Assembly: GCF_000003815.2 (NCBI RefSeq)
Contig: NW_023365618.1
Span: 27,258-91,257 of the forward strand
Source of the DNA: Branchiostoma floridae
Taxonomy: Eukaryota > Chordata > Leptocardii > Amphioxiformes > Branchiostomatidae
Reading direction: 5' to 3'
DNA length: 64,000 bases
Shown here: positions 1 to 12,100 of the stretch, in pieces
Position numbering within the stretch: the first letter of the stretch is position 1
Layout: the number at the start of each line of letters is the position of its first letter
The notes under the pieces: generated by a model
Seen by the model: the letters and a program-made list of their open reading frames with translations, nothing else
Database searches by the model: none
What the model was told of the DNA's origin: nothing
Program-made: the position numbers and the translations under genes

Positions 1-834
1 NNNNNNNNNNNNNNNNNNNNNNNNNNNNNNNNNNNNNNNNNNNNNNNNNNNNNNNNNNNNNNNNNNNNNNNNNNNNNNNNNNNNNNNNNNNNNNNNNNNN
101 NNNNNNNNNNNNNNNNNNNNNNNNNNNNNNNNNNNNNNNNNNNNNNNNNNNNNNNNNNNNNNNNNNNNNNNNNNNNNNNNNNNNNNNNNNNNNNNNNNNN
201 NNNNNNNNNNNNNNNNNNNNNNNNNNNNNNNNNNNNNNNNNNNNNNNNNNNNNNNNNNNNNNNNNNNNNNNNNNNNNNNNNNNNNNNNNNNNNNNNNNNN
301 NNNNNNNNNNNNNNNNNNNNNNNNNNNNNNNNNNNNNNNNNNNNNNNNNNNNNNNNNNNNNNNNNNNNNNNNNNNNNNNNNNNNNNNNNNNNNNNNNNNN
401 NNNNNNNNNNNNNNNNNNNNNNNNNNNNNNNNNNNNNNNNNNNNNNNNNNNNNNNNNNNNNNNNNNNNNNNNNNNNNNNNNNNNNNNNNNNNNNNNNNNN
501 NNNNNNNNNNNNNNNNNNNNNNNNNNNNNNNNNNNNNNNNNNNNNNNNNNNNNNNNNNNNNNNNNNNNNNNNNNNNNNNNNNNNNNNNNNNNNNNNNNNN
601 NNNNNNNNNNNNNNNNNNNNNNNNNNNNNNNNNNNNNNNNNNNNNNNNNNNNNNNNNNNNNNNNNNNNNNNNNNNNNNNNNNNNNNNNNNNNNNNNNNNN
701 NNNNNNNNNNNNNNNNNNNNNNNNNNNNNNNNNNNNNNNNNNNNNNNNNNNNNNNNNNNNNNNNNNNNNNNNNNNNNNNNNNNNNNNNNNNNNNNNNNNN
801 NNNNNNNNNNNNNNNNNNNNNNNNNNNNNNNNNN
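1..834. other. assembly gap (N run)
   Basis: All bases are N. Nothing can be said about the content. Confidence 1.
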
Positions 835-3193
835 GTGTTTGTGTTTCCGGATTTTTGTAGTCAGCATAACGTGAACTCAAGAATATCTAGATGGACTATG
901 TAAGTCATGATATTTGGTACGATGATATTTGGAAGATAGGTAACGTTAACGTTAGATGTTGGGAAGACGAAGTTAAAGCCCGTAAAGGTCAATTTTGGGC
1001 CTACTAGTGTGTGACCTTTGTACTGCAGCAAAACTTCTAACTATATTCTTTCTTTCTTTTTATATCTTTTGACGTGGACATGCCGGTATGGTCTTGATGT
1101 CTGGCGTCAGAGAGCTTGTGGTGTGTGGGAGAAGTGACCGTCTCATTTGTCATTAGTCTTCATAAAGTTGTGAATGATGTGTTTACTTTTGTCCTAAGTT
1201 TTCACAATGCTTGCACCAAAGAATTTACTTTGATCGAATCGCTGTGTGACAGACTGAATAAAAACCTTTGCGGCTACGGATAAATTACTGAGTTGTGACT
1301 GTGGTGAGAATGTACTACCCAACTGACTTCATACAGTAGGTCGCTAGAAAAAGGCATTTCATTGGCCTTACTGGTCAACGTAGTACAACTTGCTGAAATG
1401 CATTGGGCTCATTATATTGTATCTGCATGTTTTGTCAGTACAAGTTTAATGAACCGAACAAAGACGTACAATGTTCTCCACGCATTCTTACCTAACACTG
1501 TTTTTAGCCTAGAACTGTTAACTGTCTGTAAAATACAGGAACTACGGTCTTTATGTGCACCGTGAGCACAGCATTGGGTAGCAGAACACAGTATTTATGC
1601 GCGGTCTATGTTGCGGATACATATATCAACAGTAGTACGGATAAACTTTTTGAAGGCCGGGTAGAAAGTTTTACTTATAATTACAAGGCAGCCAGATATA
1701 ACCAGTGACTGCGAGGTCTCGGAAGGTGTCGACTCCGAGACTGTATGGCTTGGATTGTGAATTCAAAGTTTTCCAGTTCATTTACAAATGCACCCCATTA
1801 GGCAACTGCCTTTCTAGTGTAAGCCAGCGGCAGTTATTTTACCCCCAAGAGCGGCTTTTCAAAGTGAGCATGAGAAGGCAATACGCCGACGGAATCTTTT
1901 TGTTTTTCAATATTTTGCCACAATTTTTGTGGCTTGTGCCTTGAACTCAAACATATTGGTTTTTTGGGTATTCATAAAGTGCACCCTTAACTCAACTCTT
2001 AATTATAAGCATCGGCATGGGACGAAAACTATGTTCTGCTACCTTGACAATATAAATCTCAAATTCCTTATGTCTTTATACAATTGATGTTGGTACAAAT
2101 CTTGAAGTACCAATAGTCTTAGATGTTTTATTTTCATTCCACATACCTGCATCATTTTTTCAAAACGCAGGGAGACAGAAGTAGAGACATACGGTGTTAT
2201 ACGGCATCTGGTACATAATTGAACTAGTTTAACTGTTATATCAAACACAAAAATTGGACCAAAATTTTCGACTAAACAGCACCAGTCTTTGTCAAGGTAT
2301 GAACAATCCACTGCCTTCGTGACGTCACGGTATGTAGATAGAACACGTGACTTTGTAAGCAGTGGATCATAGACTGGTGCTGTCCAGTCAAAAAATTGGG
2401 CGAGTCCAATTTTTGTGTTGAATATTACAGTTAAACTATTTCAAGAATAACTTCTACCAACACAGATGAACTTTCAAGTTAGTCTGGCACATATATAAGT
2501 ATCAAAATCTGGTCGTCTGTACACATATTGATGAGAAACATAGAGAGAGGTCATTTTTGTAGTAATTAATTGTTTAAAGCTAACCACTCGACTTTGACAA
2601 CAGTACAAATGTTCCAGATACGACCTAGCTGTTTAACATAGGAAGTAACCAGGCGTCAATGAAATAAAATATGCACAAAATATGAAACACTTCAGAGCCA
2701 TTAAAAATTGCAAACAGACATGTGCATGAACGATTAAAAGCGTAGCAATACTGTATGTATCTTACTATTCACAATTTTCTTTATTTCAGACAAGGAAATC
2801 TATATAAGCAGCAATTGACTGAGTTAAAGCAGCAGCAGATCGGCATAAAAGGCATAAAATTCCACAATCACAGTAGCTTGTTGGGCACGATTAGGAGACT
2901 TAGCTTTGGCCGGGCTCCGAATCCACAAATTTGTCCCTGTGGCCTGAGGGATACCGTTAGGTTGAGTACCTCTTTGTCTTTTCCCAAATAGGTTACGGTA
3001 TCTGTCACCGGGTCCCGGGTTGAATTTAAGTACGAGTTTTAAAAAAATGCGAAGGCCCGGCCGTGGTCCAAAATAGGTTCGCACCCGAAAGTGCAAAAAA
3101 GCATGAAAGCTTCCTTTCCTACGATCCCCTGTTTCCAACTGTGATCGTAGCATAATCGGTATTATTTTTAGCTCGCAATAAGGTAGTTTTTGA
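835..3193. other. intergenic DNA downstream of the CAP gene
   Basis: This stretch lies 3' of the minus-strand CAP gene. Apart from the fold-back at 2218-2443 I see no convincing coding exon. The short open frames have no recognisable protein pattern and no flanking splice sites that join to a neighbour. No clear AATAAA on the minus strand was seen directly after the CAP stop codon. Confidence 0.6.
2218..2443. repeat. short fold-back repeat
   Basis: The left arm (about 2218-2290) and right arm (about 2370-2443) are imperfect inverted copies; the shared core pieces are an AAAATTGGACC-like stretch and CAGCACCAGTCT. The spacer holds AGCAGTGGATCATA, which also occurs near 12118, where related sequence continues. 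This suggests a dispersed fold-back or MITE family. Outer ends and target-site duplication could not be fixed. Confidence 0.6.
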
Positions 3194-6100
3194 TCAGTTG
3201 AGCAATTTCAAGACCACCATCAGTCCAAAGCACCATGCTGCGGACAGGACAGGAACTGCAGTGGCTCCGTTCTCTGAAATAGGTCAATGAAATAGTGTCA
3301 GATTAGAAAATATCAAAGGCTTCTCTGTATCTAGTCTGTTGCATATCCATTCCTATTTTCTCTCCGTTTCCGTTATTTTTGAATGACTGCGGGTTTCGGA
3401 TACAAAATGAGACTCGGACCATGGGAACTGTAGTTGACTTCCTTGGAGATCTACATACTAGGAGAAATACGGAAAGATACAAGGCAATTGCAAGAATATT
3501 TTTTTAGACTCCAAGCAGATCCTACGGTAGTATCCAAGATAGTATCCAACGCTGACAGAGGAATGTAGCTGTCCTAGGAGTGTGCATTGGTAGCCAATGA
3601 CAGTCCTAGACCGGCTCACTNNNNNNNNNNNNNNNNNNNNNNNNNNNNNNNNNNNNNNNNNNNNNNNNNNNNNNNNNNNNNNNNNNNNNNNNNNNNNNNN
3701 NNNNNNNNNNNNNNNNNNNNNNNNNNNNNNNNNNNNNNNNNNNNNNNNNNNNNNNNNNNNNNNNNNNNNNNNNNNNNNNNNNNNNNNNNNNNNNNNNNNN
3801 NNNNNNNNNNNNNNNNNNNNNNNNNNNNNNNNNNNNNNNNNNNNNNNNNNNNNNNNNNNNNNNNNNNNNNNNNNNNNNNNNNNNNNNNNNNNNNNNNNNN
3901 NNNNNNNNNNNNNNNNNTCATGGTGAGATAATCCCTGGTCAGGTGCGATAACCACCGAATAAACCGCCCAGTGAGCGTAGCGAACGAGGTGGTTTATGAG
4001 GTGCTTATCGCACCTGACCAGGGATTATCTCACCATATACACCGAGGATAAGGCGGGGCATTCAAGTTATTATCATATAGCCTACCCAAACTTGCAAATT
4101 CCTGTATGACGCATAGATCCTTTGGTACTATACGTGTGAATTCCTTTGTCGAATTTCTGAAAGTTCACATTTGGTACATACATATGTAAGGAGATTACAG
4201 ATTGCATTTTGAAACCAAAATTTCCGCAGAAAATATTCGAAACATTGCAGGCTTTTTAGAAAAACAAAACTCATTATCAATGTTAACAGAAGGAGCCATT
4301 CCCCCTTGCAGTCTGCTCCGGCATATGTTTTGCTCCTTTTTATTGGCCAATGCCTGCTATATACCTTTCTTTCGTTCCTTTTGATTGGTCAAAATGAATT
4401 AACACCCGCACCGGTGTTAATTCAAAATGAATTAACACCAGCACCGGTGTTATCAAATGAATTAACACCACTGGTGTTAATTCAAAATGAATTAACACCA
4501 CTGGTGTTTATTTGCACCTGCCTGGCCGGAATCTTTGTGTTACGGCGACAAAACCAACGTGGAACGGGGCCTTCTGATTGGTCCGCGGCGCCTGGCTATA
4601 TGATAATACAAGGTAAAGAATTTACCACATTGTCCGCAAAGCACTCTACACTGTGCTGTGACTATGGCCCCGATGGTAGCATCTGTGCAGTACTGCGTGG
4701 TAGGCCAACCTGGACTCCTTCCGCAGTTACGGTGCCAGTCTTTACACACCACTGGACATTAGAGACAGAGAACATATACAATTGGGACCGCATTCTAAAC
4801 ATCGCTTTAACTATCTATGTATATGCATGATGTATGTTTATACGTTTTTAACCGCATATGCTACTAGCGACATCTATAGCTGCAGTATAAGGTGAACCAG
4901 GCAGGAAAGTGACACGCGGTCACCAAAATGTCCGTTAAATTGAAGAAAAAAACTGTTTATGGAGAAGAGACAGTAAAATTCAAACTTCCATCTATTGCAA
5001 CGTCGCATTACATTTTTTGACAAGTTTTAGGCGCTTGATTTTGTAAATACGAGACTCCAAAGTGAGTAAGATTGCTTGGAATCCTGTAACTTCCCCCGTC
5101 TATTCATGTGAATTGAAAAAGAGACTTATGGGTTGGCGGAAAAATCGTTACGATGGTTCTTAGAAGTGTTGATTCAAGTATTGTGTTGCTTATAAAACAA
5201 TTGTGTTCATCGAAAGTTCATCGAAAGATTTAGTTGTTCATTAGCGCAGATACGCAGACATTTCTTCTAACAGAACACCGAGTATTCACCTGAGCAGTCC
5301 AGCCCGTCCCAGCCATCCTTACAGTCACACTGGCACTCCGCTGTGTCCTTTACTGCACAGTTACGGCACTCCATGGGACAGGCTACAATAGAGAGAGATT
5401 AAACACTTGGCGTTGTTGTTCGAATACGTTTTCATTTTATATTCATTAATTGATATATATAAAGAAATTCTATACTACGTGTTTAAAAGAATTCATTTGA
5501 TCTGTGATTTTTTTACTGTTGATGTTGTTTTTCGAATACGTTTTCATATTATGTATATACATTTTAAGATACATTGTATAGTGCATGTTTTAAAGAAATG
5601 ATGTAGTCTATGATTTTGTTGCTGTTAGAACAGGATTAGTGAAAAGTTACCAGTCATATAAAACAAAGTAATTGTTAAGGATAGACAGGAAATCGGAATC
5701 TCAGAAATTCCACTTACACAAAGTTGCACATTTACTAGTACAGTGGAAGCCAGTTAATTGCACGTCGGATAAACGCACACTTCGGTCAATTGCACGGAAT
5801 GCCGTGGCGATGCGTTCCAACTGGGTAACTTCGCATTTTCGCAGACGCCGGATAATTGCACGGAATTCGCTTTCAAATTGGGTGTGCAATTAAGCGGCTT
5901 CCACTGTACCTTATAACGGAGCATTCTGTTTTCTTGCCCCTAAACTAAATCAAAATCTACTCACTGCAGTTCTTTGTGGGGCAGTCAACTGTATGAAAAA
6001 AGAAAGAAAGAACGTTTAGGAATATATACGTTTTAAATGTTCACAGTTAAAAAATCGTTCCTAGTCCGGTAACGCCTTTGGCATCAAAGATACAAATAGT

Positions 6101-9100
6101 TCACCTTTTATATATATCTACTAAACGTATTGCAAATCAATACGTGGTGGTTTAATGAAACATCTGTACTTACCACAGAAGTCGTCCTCACACCATCCCG
6201 CTCCCCTGGCGCACAGAGAACACGGTGGGCCGGTTTTGAACGGCTTCGTACCAGCTGTGTTACCACTGAACATTCAAGTAAAGAAAAATGAATTCTTTTA
6301 GTGTACCCTCCGTATACACATGACGGCGGGTGCCAAAATAAGTCAAGATATGAACTTTATTGCACGACATTTGTACATATGGTACAATGTATGGCAACGA
6401 CTAATACACAAAGTACAAAATAGGTCTATACAATATGACTTAACATCCTAATTAACATAACAAAAAGGGCTAATACAAGTCTTTGATATAGTGTTACAAT
6501 CGAGTTGGGCTAATCATGAGTTTCATTATTCATTCTAATAGCAAAGCAGTCTTTGATATATTTGCCTATCTTTGCATTATGGGAGTTGTGGCACGTAAAT
6601 ATATAAGCAAATCTGTCTGTAGCATCGAGTCTCTTGAAATCTGCTGTTACTGGATTCTAGAAATGTGAATAGCTTATTACGTAAAATAGCGTCACTAGAA
6701 CATTCCATTAAAAAGTGAAATTCATCTTCAATATACAAATATATATACGTGTAGGTGTTACCCGGTGTCCTTTTCTATAGAAGGTGACTGTGGTGAAGCT
6801 TTATATTTCGTCTCAAGCGTTACACTTAAGGTTCAATCAATGACGAAGTGCTGAAGTGCTGAAACAAGCCTAGGGTGTGCCTCATTTGAAATAGAAAACT
6901 CATGCATCAGTGACGAGATTCATGTATATCTTTTTAATATGTGACATTATTTTCTGCATATAATATCATACGTTTGTGGCGTATCTGGTTTAGTGTTGGG
7001 CTCGGTACCTAGAAGTGAATGTCGGACACTTCGGCACATGGACACTTCGGCCCCCTGGCAATCAGGACATTTCGGCCCCACGCCGAGGACACTTCGGCCC
7101 CAAGCCGAGGACACTTCGGCCCCGGGTCCGGTCCACGATAGTTATCTAACACGTAGCCCGAGCTGAATACATAACGTATAATTTTAGGAAGTATGATTTT
7201 ACTTGTACAGTATATTACATAGTGTTCTCCTGTCTACTCGAGAAAATCGCTGGTAAGTGTGTTTGCTATGTTTCAATACTTATTTATTTGTTTCAAGACT
7301 TAAGAGCGAATGTCTGTAAGGGTCAAACAATGGTGGCACCGGTCAGAAAATAGATTTGGCTCCTTTTTTGCACAGTGATAGTACTTGGTACACAACCCCT
7401 CAAAATAGATTTCTTTCTTCTCAGAACCCCTCGTTGCCATGGCAACAGGCCAAAGAAGTTTGGGGGCCATTTTGCCGGATTTGGGCATGTCAAAAACATG
7501 AAAATTGGCCAGCTTAAGGGCACTATCACTGAACAATGCTTTAACTAAACAACAAAGGCAGAATATGCTGATCAGAGCAATGCCTAAACTTGTATGAAAT
7601 AGCAGTAAAGTTAATCTCCTGTAAATTCTAAGGCCCTGGGCAGCCTGAATACAATACACTGTTTTCAGGTTGTAAAGAATATGAAATTTTGCCCAACTTC
7701 AAAGCACTGAAAGTCCATAAGTATAAAATATTTTCGCTTGCAATTTACTACAAATAATAACCTACTATAGGGCTATTAGATGAATGCTAGCAAAGTTTGG
7801 GTTCTTGTTTTGTTGCTATACAATCGTCCGTCGAAGTGGGTCAAATTTCATGATTTTGATAATATGTCATTTTATGCTCTCTTTAAACAATCATAAGTCC
7901 CATACCAAAGTTACTCTGCAATTAAAATTCACATGGATTATAAACCAATGTATTGTCTATCAAATGCATGTTTGTAAAGTTCGGGTTCTTCTTTCGTTGC
8001 TACGTAATTGTCCTTTAAAGTGGGTCATTTTTTTATGACTTTGATAAAATACATTATTTTGCATCATCTTCGAACAATCATAACTCACAAGCCAAAATTG
8101 TTCTGTAACTAGAATTTACCTGAAATGTAAACCAAGATATTGTTTCTCAAGGTCATGCTTGTAAAGTTTGGGTTCTTGTTTTGTTGCTAAGCAATTGTCC
8201 ATTAAATTGGGTCAATTTCATGATTTTGATGATATATCATTTTGTGCTCTCTTTGAACTGTCATAAGTTGCAAAGTAAATTTGTTCTGAAATTGAAATTA
8301 ACAAGGAATACAAACGGATATATTGTAGCTATCAAATGCTTGTTTGGACAGTTCGAGTTCGGGTATTCTAACAGTGAATGTACATGTCCCTGAAAGTAGG
8401 TCGTATTTCACTGACTTTTCCACAAATCATGTTCTTGACAACAGTGATACACAGTCTTTGTTTTTATAGAACCGATGCAGTAATGTGCTATCACCATGGA
8501 AAAAAAACATTTGTAGGTATTATATTCTACACAAAGTCATATTTATGTTTAATGTCAGATTAATCCACTCTGAACTTTCAAACATTCTGCTAGTTTTAAA
8601 GCTAAGCATGACGTATGACTACAGTCTTGAACATGTTTGCATCCCCACAATATGGCGACTTATTTCTACATTGGAACAAATATCTTAAATCTCTGTGCAT
8701 CTTTCTTTCACAGTAATGTGAAAAACATGTGCATTTTCAACTTCTGCTAACACACTCATTTTCAGCAAGGACATGAACTTCGGTATTCTTGAATTTTTGC
8801 CACAAATATGTACTTCCAAAGGCAATCAATTATTGGTGATCGCAAATCAGATTTAGGAATGTTAGTTCGTACAAGTTCAATTTCCTTGCCAAATCGCAAG
8901 CTTATATGTGTCTCCCAAAAAGGAAGATGTAGATAAACGTCATTCGTTGCTTCATATTGATCTTTACTGTTGATAGATTCGAACAAAGTTAGGTCAAGAT
9001 GCTGACCTTCATCATCCTCTGCCGTATTTTGACGTTAGCCTGTCAAGCTAATTTCCACACAGACAGACTAGCAGACAAACATCAATCGCCGCCAGGAGTT

Positions 9101-12100
9101 GGCATTTCAGGCAAACTTCAAGAGCAACCTACTAGGTTCGTTCTTGCCCTTGCTTAAAACGAGTATGGTCCATTGAATAGCAGAAACTGAAAAACGCATG
9201 TTTTCACATAAATGCTACCGTGCAAAAGAAAGATGCACAGAGATTTATGATATTCGTTCCAAATATGTATATACATTGTATAAGCTAAGTCTTCAAGAGT
9301 CATATTGTGGGGATGCAAACATGTTCAAGACTGTAGTCATACGTCATGCTTAGCTTTAAAACTAGCAGAATGTTTGAAAGTTCAGAGTGGATTAATCTGA
9401 CATTAAACATAAATATGACTTTGTGTAGAATATAATCCCTACAAATATTTTGTTATGGTGATAGCACATTGCTACATCGGTTCTATAAAAACAAAGACTG
9501 TGACATGTGTATCACTGTTGTCAAGAACATGATTTGTGGAAAAGTCAGTGGAATACGACCTACTTACAGGGACATGTACATTCACTGTTAGAATACCCGA
9601 ACTCGAACCGTCCAAACAAGCATTTGATAGACAATATATTCGTTTGTATTCCTTGTTAATTTCAATTTCAGAACAAAGTTACTTTGTAACTTATGACAGT
9701 TCAAAGAGAGCACAGAATGATATATCATCAAAATCATGAAAATTGACCCACTTTAACGGACAATTGCTTAGCAACAAAACAAGAACCCAAACTTTACAAG
9801 CATGACCTTGAGAAACAATATCTTGGTTAACATTTCAGGTAAATTCTAGTTACAGAACAATTTTGGCTTGTGAGTTATGATTGTTCGAAGATGATGCAAA
9901 ATAATGTATTTTATCAAAATCATAAAAAATGACCCACTTTAAAGGACAATTACGTAGCAACGAAAAAAGAACCCGAACTTTACAAACATGCATTTGATAG
10001 ACAATACATTGGTTTATAATCCATGTGAATTTTAATTGCAGAGCAACTTTGGTATGGGACTTATGAGTGTTTAAAGAGAGCATAAAATGACATATTATCA
10101 AAATCATGAAATTTGACCCACTTCGACGGACGATTGCATAGCAACAAAACAAGAACCCAAACTTTGCTATCATTCATCTAATAGCCCTATAGTAGGTTAT
10201 TATTTGTAGTAAATTGCAAGCGAAAATATTTTATACTTATGGACTTTCAGTGCTTTGAAGTTGGGCAAAATTTCAGATTCTTTACAACCTGAAAACAGTG
10301 TATTGTATTCAGGCTGCCCAGGGCCTTAGAAATTACAGGAGATTAACTTTACTGCTATTTCATACAAGTTTAGGCATTGCTCTGATCAGCATATTCTGCC
10401 TTTGTTGTTTAGTTAAAGCATTGTTCAGTGATAGTGCCCTTAAGTTGGCCAATTTTCATGTTTTTGACATGCTCAATTCCGGCAAAATGGCCCCCAAACT
10501 TCTTTGGCCTGTTGCCATGGCAACGAGGGGTTCTGAGAAGAAAGAAAGCTATTTTGAGGGGTTGTGTACCAAGTGCTATCACTGTGCAAAAAAGGAGCCA
10601 AATCTATTTTTTGACCGGTGCCACCATTGTTTGACCCTTACAGACATTCGCTCTTAATGCTCAATATGTTTAATCGTTGCGTTTCACATAGCTTTTCGAG
10701 TAATTTGTATATTGCACAGCATGCCCACGCACGTAAGAACTAGCGGGGCCGAAGTGTCCTCTGAACCTGGGCCGAAGTGTCCTCGCCCTGGGGCCGAAGT
10801 GTCCTGGACTTGGGGCCGAAATGTCCGGGCCGAAGTGTCCATGTGCCGAACTGTCCTGATACCCCTAGAAGTCCCAGGTGTGAAAATTAGGTATCTGACT
10901 TCGGTATTAAGGTAAGATACTAACCATACCTCCTTCTGTCTGTACTTTGTATACGGCATTGTAAAAATAAGTTACTAACTTGATTGTAGCTAGTGCCATA
11001 TTTTTCTTGTCTTGTAGGGAAAAAAGAGAAAAAATTGATGACCTTACCCTGGGCCGTAGTTACAGACGACGTACGTCCCGTCACCGCTGCACGTGTGAGA
11101 CCCGCACCCCACTGCTTTGGACTCAGCCCATACAAGCTGCAGGAAAAACACGAAGAATGGCTGTAATTACACTTAAGTTCGAAATTGTTGAGACACATTT
11201 AAGAGTTCAAACATATCGACAGATTTCTCATCGGCCTTTCTATGTGCGCTCAATAATCTCCAATGTCTTGTCATGATCTTTCCACGATCTCTAACGTTCA
11301 GGATCTTTAAAAGACATCTGAACTATCTTTTAAGATTTAGCTGATTTTGGTCGCTCTAAAGTTGTACAATGGTCTAGGCCCTGCATGTGGGGAAAAGGCG
11401 TCGGTAAGGCACGCTGCCATAAAAAAACTTCAAAGGCAAAAGTTAGGCTTTTCATATAATTCAACATTTACAACGGAGGGATTCGTTAAAATTTATGAGT
11501 CCTAAACCTTTAAGCTGTAAGCTTATAGTTCCATTGGTATAATCCGTTTTGAAGACGAAAGATGTACTGTGTTGATAAGTCATAAGTTATATCTTCTACC
11601 GGGGGCCTGGCCGGACTGTTTGCGGAAACAAAGTATTGAACTTTACGTCAATAAATATGCACGAGGCACGTTGTTGATTCATTTTTGGCCCATCTGGTGT
11701 TTTTGTTACCTTTTATATACTTTAGTCTTTTTGTTAAAACAAAAACTACCCGACCGGTCCCTTTGTGGAAATGTGACGTTATCCTAGTAAATTCGCCCCT
11801 ACCTGAGTGTAGTGGGTGCAGGTCCGTCCGGACTGACAGGAGGCGCTGTTGTAGTTATAGAACTCCACCTCGTCAAACCACGCCTGCACAACGGAGTTGT
11901 AGTCACCCACAGACGACCCGCTGGTCTTGAAAATGTTCTGACCTACAGAGTAAAGACATCAACGGTATTCTGAGGAAAGTTGAATTGTAATTTCAGCACA
12001 AGGACTTAGACTTACTCTAATTTTCAAATGTTAGACTCCAGTCTTTGTGCAGAAATGAGTAATCCGATGCTTAGACGAACTGTGTCATCATGTTTAGTAG

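Larger units (their letters stand above)
7017..10863. mobile_element. 3.85-kb giant fold-back transposon with 9-bp target-site duplication
   Basis: A perfect 9-bp direct repeat CCTAGAAGT (7008-7016 and 10864-10872) flanks the element. The outer ends carry inverted clusters of GGACACTTCGGCCCC-like units (7024-7127; 10741-10856), both ending in TTCGGCACATGGACACTTCGG-like sequence (first 20 bases shared). Inside, arms 7304-8755 and 9170-10653 are long inverted copies. Each arm has about three 185-bp tandem units (7786, 7969 and 8157 in the left arm). The inner arm ends are TTAA at 7300-7303 and 10654-10657. Only the spacer (about 8760-9165) is unique. No transposase is visible. A 9-bp TSD fits Mutator-like elements. 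It sits in the CAP intron between exons 4 and 5. Confidence 0.85.
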
